Source: Zizania palustris
Lineage: Eukaryota > Streptophyta > Magnoliopsida > Poales > Poaceae
Assembly (NCBI GenBank): GCA_019279435.1
Contig: JAAALK010000084.1
Coordinates: 13,574,174 to 13,638,173 of the forward strand
Length of the DNA: 64,000 bases
Direction of reading: 5' to 3'
Shown here piece by piece: positions 1-10,853 of this stretch. The translations under genes were made by a program, and so were the position numbers. The stretch's first letter is position 1. Every line of letters begins with the position of its first letter. Below the pieces are notes generated by a model, which did not search any database, had not been told where the DNA came from, and saw only the letters and a list, made by a program, of their open reading frames with translations.

Positions 1-182
1 TCCTATTGAGGTCTTGTTTATATAGGCACATGATCTGATCCTCTAATCTAATCTACTAAACCAAATTATAACTAATCTAATCTGCTAAAACAGAAATCAT
101 AATTATAACTAATCTGCTACAGTACCGTGGTACTGTTCACAGGTTGGAGAGCCTAGGCCTAGCTCACTTCCTACCCGTGACA
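1..182 (-). repeat. Partial LTR of the old outer LTR element
   Basis: This stretch matches 6573-6754 over the same 182 bp with roughly ten differences and ends in the same CGTGACA terminus. It is the 3' LTR (on the minus strand) of an element that was later split by a copia insertion. The LTR start lies outside the window, so the target duplication cannot be checked. The divergence of about 5% by eye makes it one of the older elements here. Confidence 0.85.
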
Positions 183-224
183 CTTCACCCCCCCTAAAAA
201 TGCAGCTCATCCTCGAGCTACCGC
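183..224 (-). other. Polypurine tract and last internal bases of the outer element
   Basis: On the minus strand this reads GAGCTGCATTTTTAGGGGGG followed by GTGAAG and the LTR, so it is a polypurine tract directly upstream of the 3' LTR. The Leu-Glu-Asp-Glu-Leu-type reading just before the tract resembles the end of a plant retrotransposon pol, which is inference. Only 42 bp of the internal region lie on this side of the copia insertion. Confidence 0.7.
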
Positions 225-561
225 TGTTAGAGAGAACACTCGCATTGGTAGGGATGACACTCAAGAGTTGGGGCAATTTTCTTCTCATTCAACTCACTCA
301 AATACCATGCCAACCCAAATGGTTGAGGATACATATTTATAGGCTAGCCATGTAGCCCAAGATGCTAGTCTAAGATGCTAAAGCAAAGATGCTTAGTCTA
401 GTCTAAGATGCTAAAGCAAAGATGCTAGTCTAAGATGCTAAAGCAAAAGATGCTAAAAGTGCTAAGACTACAAACTTGTCCACACATGGACATCACACAT
501 GTCATGCCAAACAACATGTCATGCCAAAACACACATACACACACATAGACTTATCCTCTCA
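225..561 (-). repeat. 3' LTR of copia 1
   Basis: This 337-bp repeat matches 5466-5845. It carries internal near-repeats of AGATGCTAAAGC and a TA-rich core. It differs from the other LTR mainly by having one copy of a 43-bp segment that the right LTR has twice. Confidence 0.93.
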
Positions 562-574
562 ATCTCCCCCTAAG
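562..574 (-). promoter_or_regulatory. Polypurine tract of copia 1
   Basis: On the minus strand it reads CTTAGGGGGAGAT immediately before the 3' LTR. It is the expected plus-strand primer for reverse transcription. Confidence 0.85.
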
Positions 575-1255
575 TCTTGTGTGGCGCCTTCTGGGAAATC
601 TGAACCATCCCAATCCTGGCGCGAAGCTCCTGGAACTTGATCCGCCCAAGCGACTTGGTGAGGAAGTCGGCGAGCTGGTCCTGGGTGTTGATGTAGCTGG
701 CCTTCACACTCCCCTCATCCAAACAACTCCGGATGAAGTGGTACTTCACTCGGATGTGCTTGCTGCGCTCGTGGAAGACAGGGTTCTTTGCCAAAGCCAA
801 AGCAGACTTGCTGTCCACCCTGAGCTCCACCGCTTCGGCATCTCTGCCAAGAAGATCGCCAAGCAGACGAGCCAGCCAGAGAGCTTGAGTTGATGCAGAA
901 GTGGCTACGATGTATTCTGCCTCGCAACTGGACATGGCCACCACCTGCTGCTTGACCGACTGCCAGCTGATTAGACACTTACCAAGGAAGAACAGCGTCC
1001 CGCTGGTGCTATTGCTTGTGTCGATGTCGCCGGCGTGGTCGCTGTCGTTGTACCCGATGAAATGCGCTGCACCGGGGCACCTCGGGTAGTACAAGCCGTA
1101 GTCAAAGGTCCCCGTGACATAGCGTAGAATCCTCTTCACGGCCTGCTGATGCTTCGTCGTCGGTCGCTGCATGAACCGACTGACGTAGCCAACTGCGAAC
1201 GCTAAGTCCGGTCGCGTGTGGACAAGGTAGCGAAGGCTGCCCACAATGCGCCGTG
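570..1255 (-). pseudogene. copia 1 RNase H and pol C-terminus
   Basis: This is the C-terminal end of the copia polyprotein: the end of reverse transcriptase followed by RNase H. Visible copia RNase H hallmarks are YNDSDHAGD (catalytic Asp), SSCEAEY (catalytic Glu) and RVDSKSALALAKNP, then the HIRVKYHFIR and DQLADFLTK motifs. The frame stops at 570, just before the polypurine tract, as is usual for copia. It is out of frame with the reverse transcriptase segment to its right, because of a frameshift near 1255. The domain itself looks intact. Confidence 0.88.
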
Positions 1256-2511
1256 CTGTCGCGACTCAGCTTCAGCCTTTCCTCCATGGGAGTGTAGGCT
1301 GGGTTGCAGTCGGTGAGTCCGCCCAGCTCGACGATGCGCTTGGCGTAGGCGGTCTGGCGAAGTGAAGTGCCAGAGCTGTCCTGGTGCACCTCGATCCCCA
1401 AGTAGAAGGAGAGGAGCCCTAGGTCGCTCATCTGGAAGGTGGCCTTCATCTTCGTCTTGAACGCCTCTACCTCCACCTCCTTGGTGCCGGTGATCACCAA
1501 GTCGTCAACGTAGACGCCTACCAACAAGGCATTGTCTCCCTTGCCCCGCCGGTAGACTGCAGCCTCATGAGCACTTTGATGGAACCCCATCTGCCTGAGA
1601 GTGGAGTCCAACTTGTCGTTCCAAGCTCGTGGTGCCTGTCGCAAGCCGTAGAGGGCCTTGCGCAGGCGGAGAACCTTGTTCTTGCCGGGGATGACAAATC
1701 CCGGCGGCTGTCGAACGTAGACCTCCTCCTTCAAGTCGCCATTGAGGAAAGCAGACTTGACATCCATGTGGTGAACACGCCAACCCTCCTGGGCTGCCAG
1801 CGCGAGGAGGACACGAATGGACTCCATCCGTGCAACAGGAGCGAAGGCGTCGTCGAAGTCGACTCCCTCCTGCAGAACAAAACCGCGTGCCACCAGCCGA
1901 GCCTTGTGCTTGACCACCACCCCGGCTTCATCTTTCTTCAGCTTGAACACCCACTTAAGGGTGATGGCACGGTGGCCGGCCGGAAGATCAGCCAGCTCCC
2001 ATGTCTGGTTCCGCTCGACGGCGTCCATTTCCTGCTGCATCGCGGCGCGCCAGGCCGCGTCTCCTTCCGCCTCAGCGAAGGAACGTGGCTCACCGTCGTC
2101 GTGCGCCAAGTGCAGCTCCGCATCGAAGTCATGTTGCGCCATCCCAGGAACGGGCTGCTCACCAAGGATGTTATCCATGGTGCGGTAATGTAGAGGCTCG
2201 CCGTCATGGCAAGCATCGACACGGTCCCCGTCGTTTGACAATGGAGTAGTGAACTCCACTGTGCGCTGCTCATCATGGACTGAAGCTGCGGATGCCGATC
2301 CCGGAGATGTGGGCGCCGGTGTAGGAGAGCGAGGTGTGGCCAGTGCAGGAGGTGGTGGAGTACTTGCCGGAGCTGATGATGTGCCAGGTGCTGGGGCAAG
2401 CGAGCTCGGTGAAGGTGAGCTGCTAGCTCCCCCCACTCCCTCGAAGTAGACGTACTCGACGACGAAATCGCTGATCGTCGAAGTCGAGCCATCATCCGCC
2501 ATCTTGCCCCA
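1256..2511 (-). pseudogene. copia 1 reverse transcriptase segment
   Basis: This segment has an acidic, Pro/Ser/Ala-rich linker (about 2502-2250) and then the copia reverse transcriptase domain. Recognisable motifs are TWELADLPAGH, KWVFKLKKDE, KARLVARGF, HHMDVKSAFLNGDL, PPGF, ALYGLRQAPRAW and the active-site box YVDD (in VGVYVDDLV). A stop codon at 2515-2517 separates it from the integrase segment, and a frameshift near 1255 separates it from RNase H. The catalytic core is readable but cannot be made from this copy as one polyprotein. Confidence 0.9.
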
Positions 2512-3158
2512 CGTCTAGCCTCGCCCTTTGTCGAACACAACATCTCGTGAGATGTGGACGCGCTGTGTCGTAGGGCCGAGGATGCGGTAGGCCTTAGAGC
2601 CTTCCGCATAGCCGATGAAGACCCCTTGCGTACTCTGATCATCAAGCTTGCCGATGTGGCCGAGCTCCTTGACGAATGCCAGGCAACCAAAAACGCGAAG
2701 GTGGCGAACCGTCGGCTTGCGTCTGTGCCAGGCTTCATACGGCGTCTCGCCGTCAAGAGCCTTGGTGGGCGAGCGGTTGAGGAGATGGACGGCAGTCATC
2801 ACCGCCTCTCCTCAGTAGATCGTCGGCATCCCCCTCTGCTTGAGGAGGGCGCGAGCAGTGGCCACCACCGTCTGGTTGCGGCGCTCGACGACGCCGTTCT
2901 GCTGTGGTGTGTACGGCGCGGAGTAGTGGCGCTGAATCCCCTCGTCGGCGCAGTACGCCGCGAACTCGCTGCCGTTGTCCGTCCGCAACACTCGGAGCTT
3001 GCGGCCGCACTCCTTCTCCGCGGCAGCTTGATGACGCTTGATAGCATCTGTGGCTGCTGCCTTGGTGTCGAGAAGCACCGCCCACATGTAGCGGGACACA
3101 TCGTCGACGAGGAGGAAGTAGCGTCGGCCTCCAGGGGTAGCCGGTGTCACGGGACCGC
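2512..3158 (-). pseudogene. copia 1 integrase core and C-terminal part
   Basis: This is the DDE integrase region. The second catalytic Asp is in LRTDNGSEF and the Glu in PQQNGVVERRN. A TGA at 2812-2814 stands where a Trp codon is expected in this family. The C-terminal GKLDDQSTQGVFIGY motif follows at about 2650-2600. Another stop, TAG at 2515-2517, ends the segment. The first catalytic Asp lies upstream, past a frameshift at the A-run 3159-3162, and is mutated. Confidence 0.88.
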
Positions 3159-5245
3159 AAAAGGTTGCCGTGCATGAGCTCGAGCTTCTCCTTGGCGCGA
3201 AAGCTCGCCTGATGAGGGAATGGGAGTCGCCGCTGCTTGGTCAGCACGCAGGTGTCGCCGAACTGCTTCACATGCTTGACACTCGGCATGCCCTGCACCA
3301 TCTCCTTGATGCCGAGCTGCTTCAGGGCCTCAAAGTTGAGGTGCCCAAAACGCTCGTGCCATCGCCACGCGTCGTCGTTGTGACGGGCTGCAAGACACAC
3401 GGGCTGCGCCACCTGCACATGAAGGACATAGAGGCGATTGCTTCCTCTATTTACCTTGACGACCAGTTGGTGCTGATGATCCCAAATGCGCAGCACCCCA
3501 TGCTCGATCTCCACGCGCGAGCCATTCTCATCCAGCTGGCCAAGGCTGATGATGGAGTTCCTCAGCTCGGGGATGTAGTAGACACCGGTGAGCATCCGAT
3601 GCTCGCCGGTCTTGGCGGTGAAGATGACAGAGCCGACGCCCCTTATCTCCATGGCGGAGGCGTCCCCAAACTTGACGGAGCCTTGCACGCTGGAGTCCAG
3701 GTCAGAGAAGTGGTCCCGTCGCCCGGTCATGTGATGGGTGGCGTCGGTGTCGAGGAACCACCCGTCAATCTTGTCATCATTGGACCCATTACCGAGGAAG
3801 ACGTGTGCGCGTGGTTCGTCGACGTGGAGAAGAGCGGCGGCTGTCGACGTGGGAGGGGAGTGCAACTCAATGTTCCCATGTATAAGGAACAGAGCTGGCT
3901 CCTCTTGCGCTTGCGCGACATGTGCCTGACCGCCGCGCTTCGCCTGCCGGCAGTCCCTAGCCCAATGACCGATCTTGCCACAGTTGTGACAAGTGTCATT
4001 ACGGGTGTCCTTGCGGCCATTGTTGGCGCCGCCAGTAGCGCCTCCACGCGCTTGGGGGGCCTTGCGCCCCCTGCGTGGCTGGCGCTTGTTTGATGCCTCC
4101 CCCTTCTTCTGCTCTCGCTGGCGAGCGAGCCACTGCTCCTTAGTGAAGAGAAGCTTGCCACCAGTGGTGGCCGGCTCTGAAGATGGTTGGGGCTCGTCGA
4201 TGTCGACGACCTTGAGGCGACCTATTGCTTCTCCGATCGACATCCTGGAGAGGTCCATCAAGAACTCGATCGAACGAGCCATTTGCTTGTATTTCCCGGG
4301 AACGCAACGAAAGAGCTTCTCAACAGCTCTTTCCTCGTTGATGAGGTCTTCGCCATGCTGCACCAACTTCTGCAGTAGAGAGTTGAGACGGAGAGCAAAA
4401 TCATCAACATCCTCACCTGGTTTGAAAGCCAGGTTCTCCCACTCCTTGCGCAGTGCCTGCAGCGTAGCCTTGCGGGCGCGATCGCTGCCGATACATACTG
4501 CAGCGATAGTATCCCAAGCCTCCTTGGCAGTCTGCTTGCAAGCAATCAAACACTGCATCTCCGGCGGAATTGCAGCAACGAGGGCCTCCAGCGCCCGTCG
4601 ATCATCATCGTAGTCGACGTCGTCGTATGTGACCGCCTCCCACATGTGCCGCACTTGGAGCTTCACCCTCATAATCATGGACCATTGGGTGTAGTTGGTC
4701 TTGGTGAGGGTGGGCCATCCACCACCAGCACCAGCGTCCTTGATGATGGTTTGGAAGCTGCGAAGACCATGTCGCCGATCCGGGGAAGGAGAGCCACGCC
4801 GCCTGTGAGGGTCGCGTTCGCCATGAGCACGACCATCGCGTGCGCATCCTCCTGGAGTGTTGTTGGCGCGCTTGGGCCCGTTTGGGCTGCCGCCGCGAGC
4901 ACGGGGCTGCGCTGCTGCCCACTGCGCCACCCGCTCATCCTTCGTCCTCCTTGGTAACTCGGCCTCCAAGTCGAGGCTACCTCCCTCGGAGGCAGTGCCA
5001 CTGTTGCTACCATGGCGCAAAGCTTCGAGCTCTGCCGCCGCAACACGTGCTGCAGCCACAGCCACCGCCGCTTCCTCTTCCGCTCTCGCTGCTGCTAGTT
5101 CTGCCGCCGCCAACCTCACCTTTCGAGCCGCCGCTGCCACAACCTCTGCTGCCACCCGGTCGTGCTCCTCCGCCGCGGCGACTTCGGCCTCCTGCCGATG
5201 TCGTGCGCTCGAGATGACCGAGCGAAGAGAGTCTCCTGTGGACAT
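3159..5245 (-). pseudogene. copia 1 gag, protease and integrase zinc region
   Basis: The start at 5245 follows the primer-binding site by about 200 bp. The N-terminal ~90 residues are Ala/Glu/Arg-rich and probably helical. A copia gag core follows (KTNYTQWSMIMRVKL), then one CCHC knuckle (CHNCGKIGHWARDC). The protease motif reads LDTDATHHMTG, where Asp-Thr-Gly is expected, so the third residue is changed. In the integrase zinc region the His pair is present (WHERFGH), but the expected first Cys is Gly (FGDTC). The first catalytic Asp (HGD in the family) is Asn at 3164-3166. An extra base in the A-run at 3159-3162 then shifts the frame. Confidence 0.88.
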
Positions 5246-5451
5246 TGTGTGGTGGTAGAGTGGAAGGGTCGTGGGGGTTGCTGCTGCACTGGGAGGAAGC
5301 CACTACAATCGAGCTGCTGCTCGGAGTGTGGGTGGAGCTCGTCGAGTCGTTGGTTTCCGGTGGACCAGCAAGGGAGGAAGATGAACAAGGAGAAGGGCGT
5401 CTCCGTTGGAGAGAGTCGCGGAGGGGATTGGAAAGGTCACAGAACCATACA

Positions 5452-5463
5452 GCTCTGATACCA
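5452..5463 (-). promoter_or_regulatory. Primer-binding site of copia 1 (initiator tRNA-Met)
   Basis: On the minus strand it reads TGGTATCAGAGC, the standard plant copia site complementary to the 3' end of initiator tRNA-Met. It lies two bases inside the 5' LTR. Confidence 0.92.
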
Positions 5464-5465
5464 AT

Positions 5466-5845
5466 TGTTAGAGAGAACACTCGCATTGGTAGGGATGACA
5501 CTCAAGAGTTGGGGCAATTTTCTTCTCATTCAACTCACTCAAATGCCATGCCAACCCAAATGGTTGGGGATACATATTTATAGGCTAGCCATGTAGCCCA
5601 AGATGCTAGTCTAAGATGCTAAAGCAAAGATGCTTAGTCTAGTCTAAGATGCTAAAGCAAAGATGCTAGTCTAAGATGCTAAAGCAAAAGATGCTAAAGG
5701 TGCTAAGACTACAAATTTGTGCTAAAGCAAAAGATGCTAAAGGTGCTAAGACTACAAATTTGTCCACACATGGACATCACACATGTCATGCCAAACAACA
5801 TGTCATGCCAAAACACACATACACACACATAGACTTATCCTCTCA
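5466..5845 (-). repeat. 5' LTR of copia 1, with 43-bp internal duplication
   Basis: At 380 bp this LTR is 43 bp longer than its partner, because the segment beginning GCTAAAGCAAAAGATGCTAA and ending CAAATTTGT is present twice in tandem at about 5677-5763. A TATA-like TATAAATAT lies on the minus strand at 5574-5582. Confidence 0.93.
5574..5582 (-). promoter_or_regulatory. TATA box in copia 1 5' LTR
   Basis: The minus strand reads TATAAATAT in the correct orientation for transcription into the primer-binding site. A promoter role is inferred from its position. Confidence 0.55.
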
Positions 5846-5850
5846 ACCGC

Positions 5851-6396
5851 GTCGTCGGCACAGGAGAGACCGACGGTGCCCGGCGGAGACACAGTGACTA
5901 GTGGGGACACCGTTCTGGTCGGAGAAACGCGACACCCGACGGGAACGCTTTCGCACGCCGAGGTTCTGGATCTCCGGCGTCGGCTTCAGTTGCTTTAACT
6001 TCGACGTCACGGGGTGTGTCTTGGAGTCGAAGACGAAGGTGACCCACGGTAGAGGGAGCTCGGCTAGGGCTTGGCCATTGGCGGCGTCTCCCTTCCCTGC
6101 TCCCCCTTGTAGATCCATGGGAACCGCTACTACTACAAGGGCAGGTTGTGCCTCAAGCCCGCCTACGAGCTACTTCGCGTCAGCTTGCACCTCGAGGACC
6201 TTCTCCTCTAGGACGGTGACCCTCTCCTCCAAGGATTGGACCGGCTGCAGCTTCTCTTTAATGGCATCTAGGTGTCTTTCGATGGCATCTAGGCGCTGCA
6301 TAATAGCCTACAACATGTCATTGACGGTGCTCCCCAAACCAGTGTCAAATTGGGAATTCATTGCAGTGGAAGAACCCGAAATATTTGATACCAAGT
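5851..6396 (-). pseudogene. Gag start and leader of the outer element
   Basis: The leader carries a primer-binding-like TTGGTATCAAA on the minus strand (6384-6394), next to the LTR. An ATG at 6359-6361 opens a frame beginning MNSQFDTGLGS, with a heptad-like RLDAIERHLDAI stretch. The frame has a TAG at 6308-6310 and then stays open until the copia insertion at 5845. Only about 590 bp of internal sequence remain in total, and the gag start is followed almost at once by the polypurine tract. The element was therefore internally deleted, or was non-autonomous, before copia 1 landed in it. Confidence 0.6.
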
Positions 6397-6754
6397 TGTC
6401 ACCGGTAAGGGTTTCCACGGGATTGGTATTAACTAATCTTTGTAGATTATATTGAAATGTTTGTTGGTCAAGGGCCTAGACCTCTCTGTCGCGGCGGCGC
6501 CGTTGCAGCGACACAGCGAAGAGGCAGGGATACAAGAAGGCAATAGCCAAACTGAAGACTCGATGCCTAAACTCCTATTGAGGTCTTGTTTATATAGGCA
6601 CATGATCTGATCCTCTAATCTAATCTACTAAACTGAATTATAACTAATCTAATCTGCTAAAACAGAAATCAGAATTATAACTAATCTGCTACATTACCGC
6701 GGTACTATTCACGGGCTGGAGGGCCTGGGCCTAGCTCACTTCCTACTCGTGACA
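6397..6754 (-). repeat. 5' LTR of the outer element
   Basis: This is a 358-bp LTR from TGTCACCGG to CGTGACA, with short TGTCAC/GTGACA inverted ends. Its last 182 bp match window bases 1-182. The right flank is ordinary sequence starting GGGACATACG. Confidence 0.88.
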
Positions 6755-7114
6755 GGGACATACGAAACTGATTTGCACCTAACTGTTAACCACACTCTGT
6801 AGTTTGTGCGCATTTTTTTCCGGTGGAAGAATGAGACTCCATATTATTTTCAGTATAGCATCAATTGTGCTTAATTCTCAATGCTGAAACAGTGTTGGCT
6901 TCAGTGGCAATGTGGGATTAAACAACATATATGTTCATGGAAAGTAATAACCTATTCTCCATTGTAGGGCATTGGACATTGATCACTCATATTATAATGC
7001 ATTGCCCCCTAGTAAACTTGAGATCATGACCCAATGGCCAACCAGAAATTCATCCCAAAATGGTCCCAGAGTACACTTCATCTCGTGCTTGTATTAAACT
7101 GTTTGATATTTGTG
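6755..7114. other. Unassigned AT-rich sequence
   Basis: I see no reading frame, LTR or terminal repeat here. It looks like ordinary intergenic or intron-like plant DNA between the first element nest and a MITE-like hairpin. Confidence 0.5.
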
Positions 7115-7403
7115 TTAGTTGGATCTATGCCATTACAATTTTGTGACTTTGGAGAAATATCATTACAATTCACATATTTAGATTTACGTCATTACAATTT
7201 GAAAAAACTCTGAATTATACCATTACAAATTTAGAGAATTCCGAAATATATAATTACAATTTTAGAGAATTCTGAAATATACCATTACAATTTTAGAAAA
7301 CTACAAGACTAAGTTGAAATTGTAATAGTATAAATCTAAATATGTGAATTGTAATAACATTTCGACAAAATCGCAAAATTGTAATGATATGAATCCAATT
7401 ATT
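7115..7403. mobile_element. MITE-like inverted-repeat element
   Basis: The two arms, about 7119-7190 and 7330-7399, are imperfect reverse complements over roughly 70 bp. They share GTTGGAT, CATTACAATTTTG and AATTCACATATTTAGATT. TTA flanks both ends, compatible with a Tourist-like target duplication, although the exact termini are uncertain. The middle repeats the phrase ATTACAATTT several times. There is no coding capacity. The family is not identified. Confidence 0.7.
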
Positions 7404-8467
7404 CCTTGATATTTTCTCCTAGAAATCATAAGTATTATATTATTTGAAAAACAGAATGAATATGCTTCTGTTACAGCTTCCTGTCTGCTATTTTGGTATA
7501 TTTTGTACAGAACAGTATTCTGAGATTTTTTGTTGGCTTGCCACTTACTGATTCCCCTTCTTAATTGTCTTAATTACTCCAGGGTACAAACTGGGTAATG
7601 AATTCTTGTTATGATGAATGAGAAAACATTGTTTGATGATACTCATCAGAACTTCAGAAAGGCATATCATTCAAAATGTATTGAAATGAAGAATCATGCT
7701 GATAAAAAAGTCACTTAAGATCTAGCTGCTGCAAGGTAGCTAGGTGACAGCCATGGAAATGAACTTGTGCAATACTTAGAAGAAGACATAGAGCAAGGCA
7801 TAAGTGGGGATAAGCATAGTGGTCATTGGACTTGCTGCTTTCTTTGAGTTTGTGGAGCTTGAGGTTGTATTAGATCCTGGGTTTCCTGCATCAAATTGGA
7901 TAAACCAGTCAGGTCAGTGCTTATGAACTCCCACCATATTTTACCAATTAGCAAAGTACTCGTAAGTTGTAACTGAATTAGTTTTATTCATGGCATCACC
8001 TTTAGGTGCATCTGCATCATTATCAGCTAATGTTGGTGTGTGTGGTGTTGCAGGTAGACTTGGGACACCTGAAATCAATCAGCCAACTATTCTGATTGAT
8101 TTGCTGATATGCATTTGATTGTGGCATAGCATTACTTGTGCATTGGCTGATCGCTGGCGCATGAACCTTGCAGACACCAGGGAACTCCAACGCCCTCATG
8201 TGGTTAATAGAGGTGCCAAAGGACATGGCACTTCCATCCAGGACCATGCAGAGGCACCGTGGACGACGCCAGCAAGCTTTGTGGAGCAGGTGAACTCAGG
8301 GAAAAGCGATTTTCCGGAGATATAGTCGAGACGCTGTATGCTGCACAGTTTCGCTCGTGGTTGCCAGAATAATGCTGTGCCGGGAGAGTGCATGTTATTG
8401 TTCACTGGCACACTTTGTCTGGTCATGGTACTCATGAACCTGGATGTCATTTATTGCAGCACTCTAT
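7404..8467. other. Unassigned sequence, possibly a gene tail fragment
   Basis: Short open stretches occur, for example a hydrophobic run at about 7808-7860 and a frame at 8119-8325, together with splice-like GCAG/GT signals. No stretch resembles a known domain. GC content is higher at 8120-8460 than around it, which could mark the last exon and 3' UTR of a decayed or captured gene. I would not call a gene here. Confidence 0.35.
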
Positions 8468-9115
8468 TTATAGAAATTTGGCCACAAGCAATTAACTTTT
8501 ATACTTTATTATTTTGAGAGTTAGAATTAACATGTCATAATATTAGAAAGGAAACAAGGTCAATTGCCTGCTGGGGCTTAAGTTAATCTTGCAATGCCGT
8601 GTTAAAACGTCAAGTGACTAGTTTTTCTTATTTATCAATGTTGGTGACTAACCTATTTATAAACTATTATGTTTATTTTTCTTGGGTGAAACAAATGATG
8701 GTCTAACTTGAAAATTCTAGTTTCGTGAATCTTACAAGTGTTAAATAAAAATCAATAATCTAAAAACGTATAAAAGCACACATAGGTGAAGTCATACAAT
8801 TAACTTTTATAGAAATTCTGCCACAGGCAATTAACTTGTATACTTTATTATTTGAGAGTTAGCATTAGCATATTGTCATAACATTAGAAAGGAAACCACG
8901 TCAATTGCCTGCTGGCTCTTAAGTTAATCTTGCAATGCAGTGTTAAAACGTCAAGTGACTAGTTTTTCTTATTTATCAATGTTGGTGAACTTATTTGTAA
9001 ACTATTATGTTTATTTTCCTTGGGTGAAACAAATGATGGTCTAATTTGAAAATTATAGTCTCGCGAATCTTACAAATGTTAAATAAAAGTCAATAATCTA
9101 AACAAGTATAAAAGT
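8468..9115. repeat. Tandem duplication, two copies of about 310-340 bp
   Basis: Bases 8468-8778 and 8808-9115 are near copies with a period of about 340 bp. They share TTATAGAAATT, GGAAAC, TCAATTGCCTGCTGG, AAAACGTCAAGTGACTAG and GGGTGAAACAAATGATGG. Small indels separate them. The second copy abuts the 5' end of copia A at 9116. There is no coding content. Confidence 0.85.
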
Positions 9116-10853
9116 TGAGAAACCAAGTTGAGATGTGCCTTGGTTTTAGTCTGTGATGAGTGTTTCTGTCTGTGATGAGTGATTGACAGATTTCCTTCTG
9201 GTCGAAGGGGTCCCTTCGAATGTGTTTGGAGGTGTTTTACCAAAGGGTTCAGTGTTTGCTAGCTACACTTGTATGCAGTGGAGTATATCTATCGGAAGGG
9301 TCTGGCAGAATACATTTCGAGGTTGTACCGAAGGGTTTGGTACTTTGGGAGTTACATCGGAGTGTGTACTAGAGGGTGTCATACCAGAGAGATCTCTGGA
9401 ATATCGGATACACCTGTCTGCTTGTCATTAGTGTGCAGGTGACTCTAGAGGCGATGAGACAGTTAGCACAACAAGTGAACTGGGTCAAACAGGGAGCTTG
9501 GTGCCAGGCAAGTGGCGAGCTTGGTCACGAAGGCTGTGTGAAGTCGAGGTCGGTCCACGGGTCAAGGTGCACTAGTCGAAGACAGGAAGTGCGGAGAGGG
9601 AATCCGGTTGAAGATACCTCGAGGGAAAAGTCCTCGGAGGCGAGGCACTTCGAAGGGTGGCAGACAAAGTCATCAAGAATGAGGCAAGGCTCTCAAGTGT
9701 GCTCCAGATGGAGGCACTTGGAAGAACACCTGATGAAGGTCTTAGAAGTCAAGGTGCATCGAAAACATGGTACGAGTAAGGTTCTTCGTGGAGTGTGCTC
9801 AAGGTTGAGACACTGTGAAGTAGTGCTTATAGAAGTGTTTCATGCGGAGGCCTTGGACGAAGGAGGGACTTCGGAAGGTGGTGAATAAAACCCTCCGTAG
9901 GGAGGTACTTCGATGGTAGGGCTTCGAAGTCAAGTTGTCTTGACGTGCTTCGACCATGCATTGTTTCGGTACACGGACGAACGTAGTTCAAGCTAAGGGT
10001 AGCTGCGAAGACGTGGTGGTCCACTCTGGAGGTGATGGTATGAAGACTCAAGGGCTTTCACGGTTTTGGCTTAAAACCATCACTGTATTGAAGACAGACT
10101 TCGATGTGGTGAAGTGCGAAGACCTATGGGTTCGAAGCCTACTACCGAAGCCAATGCAGCACTTCGTGTGCGAAGGGGGTTCTGAAGATTTCGTTCTACA
10201 AAGCTGACACAAAAGGAGCTTCCAATAAAGTAAACTACCAACTGTACCCTCGTGACTGCTAGAGGTAGAGAAGTTGTAAACCCTAGGGGTATAGTAGTCT
10301 CTTCACATGTCTGAGTTGTACCTATAAAGGAGAGGCAGGCTGAGGTCTAGGGAAACACACTGTGCATCACGTTAGCACTTGGCTAGGTTTAGAACCTTCT
10401 GTACTCATTGTAGCTTAGAGCCAGTCGCCACATCTTGTGCTCAGAATCTGTGAGTTTTTTGTGTTCCCTGTTCTTGCAATGAAATTTTTTCTTTGATCCA
10501 TTGATTGCATGAACTTGTATCCGTGTTCTTCGCTTTGCTCTTGTTGAGTTTCTCCTGTACAAATTATTCTGTGCAAACCAGTAAACCTATACTGTGTTCT
10601 TGCTAACGAATGGTCTGTGTGAGTTCTGGAGTACTTTCGCTCTATGTATATCAAAGGCATGTCCTCATGTGTTACTAGTGAAGTACTGTCCTTTGCGAAC
10701 CCACTTTCCCTTAGCATTTGCCAAAGCCTTCCTGACTGTTCAGTTTTGCTAAGTCCTGTTTGGAGCACTCATCAGTGCGAAGCCTAGTAACTGTTACTAG
10801 TGTAGAGCATATGATCGAAGCTCCTTGAGGGAAACACACTTGTGCAAAGTACT
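9116..10853 (+). repeat. 5' LTR of copia A, left part
   Basis: It aligns along its length with the LTR of element B (for example the stretch about 9180-9430 with 48187-48450), but is clearly diverged. It ends at the GTACT target site used by gypsy 1. It is rich in CTTCGAAG and CGGAG words, as is the B LTR. The open frames seen in it are not conserved and are not called. Confidence 0.85.
10323..10329 (+). promoter_or_regulatory. TATA-like box in copia A LTR
   Basis: TATAAAG occurs at the position equivalent to TATAAATA in the LTR of B (40549-40556). A promoter role is inferred from the paralogous position. Confidence 0.45.

Larger units (their letters stand above)
225..5845 (-). mobile_element. 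Complete but defective Ty1/copia retrotransposon (copia 1)
   Basis: The LTRs are 225-561 and 5466-5845, with TG...CA ends. The element is flanked by the 5-bp target duplication ACCGC at 220-224 and 5846-5850. The primer-binding site is complementary to initiator tRNA-Met and there is a polypurine tract, both oriented for the minus strand. The domain order gag, protease, integrase, reverse transcriptase, RNase H is the copia order. The coding region has at least two frameshifts and two internal stops, and several catalytic residues are lost, so it cannot be autonomous. It sits inside the internal region of an older LTR element. Apart from one duplication, the LTRs differ at about four positions. 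Confidence 0.95.

Noticed and set aside
3170..5258. Several long plus-strand frames over copia 1 gag
   Set aside because: They are shadows of the GC-rich, Ala-rich gag on the minus strand.
5452..5463. tRNA-like sequence TGGTATCAGAGC (also at 23236, 25869 and 41281)
   Set aside because: These are primer-binding sites next to LTRs, not tRNA genes; no cloverleaf can be formed around them.
8119..8325. Possible terminal exon of a host gene
   Set aside because: It is short, with no domain, no conserved partner exon and no clear splice context; left as unassigned.
9183..9888. Open frames at the start of the copia A LTR
   Set aside because: They do not correspond to the frames in the copia B LTR and lie in a noncoding LTR.
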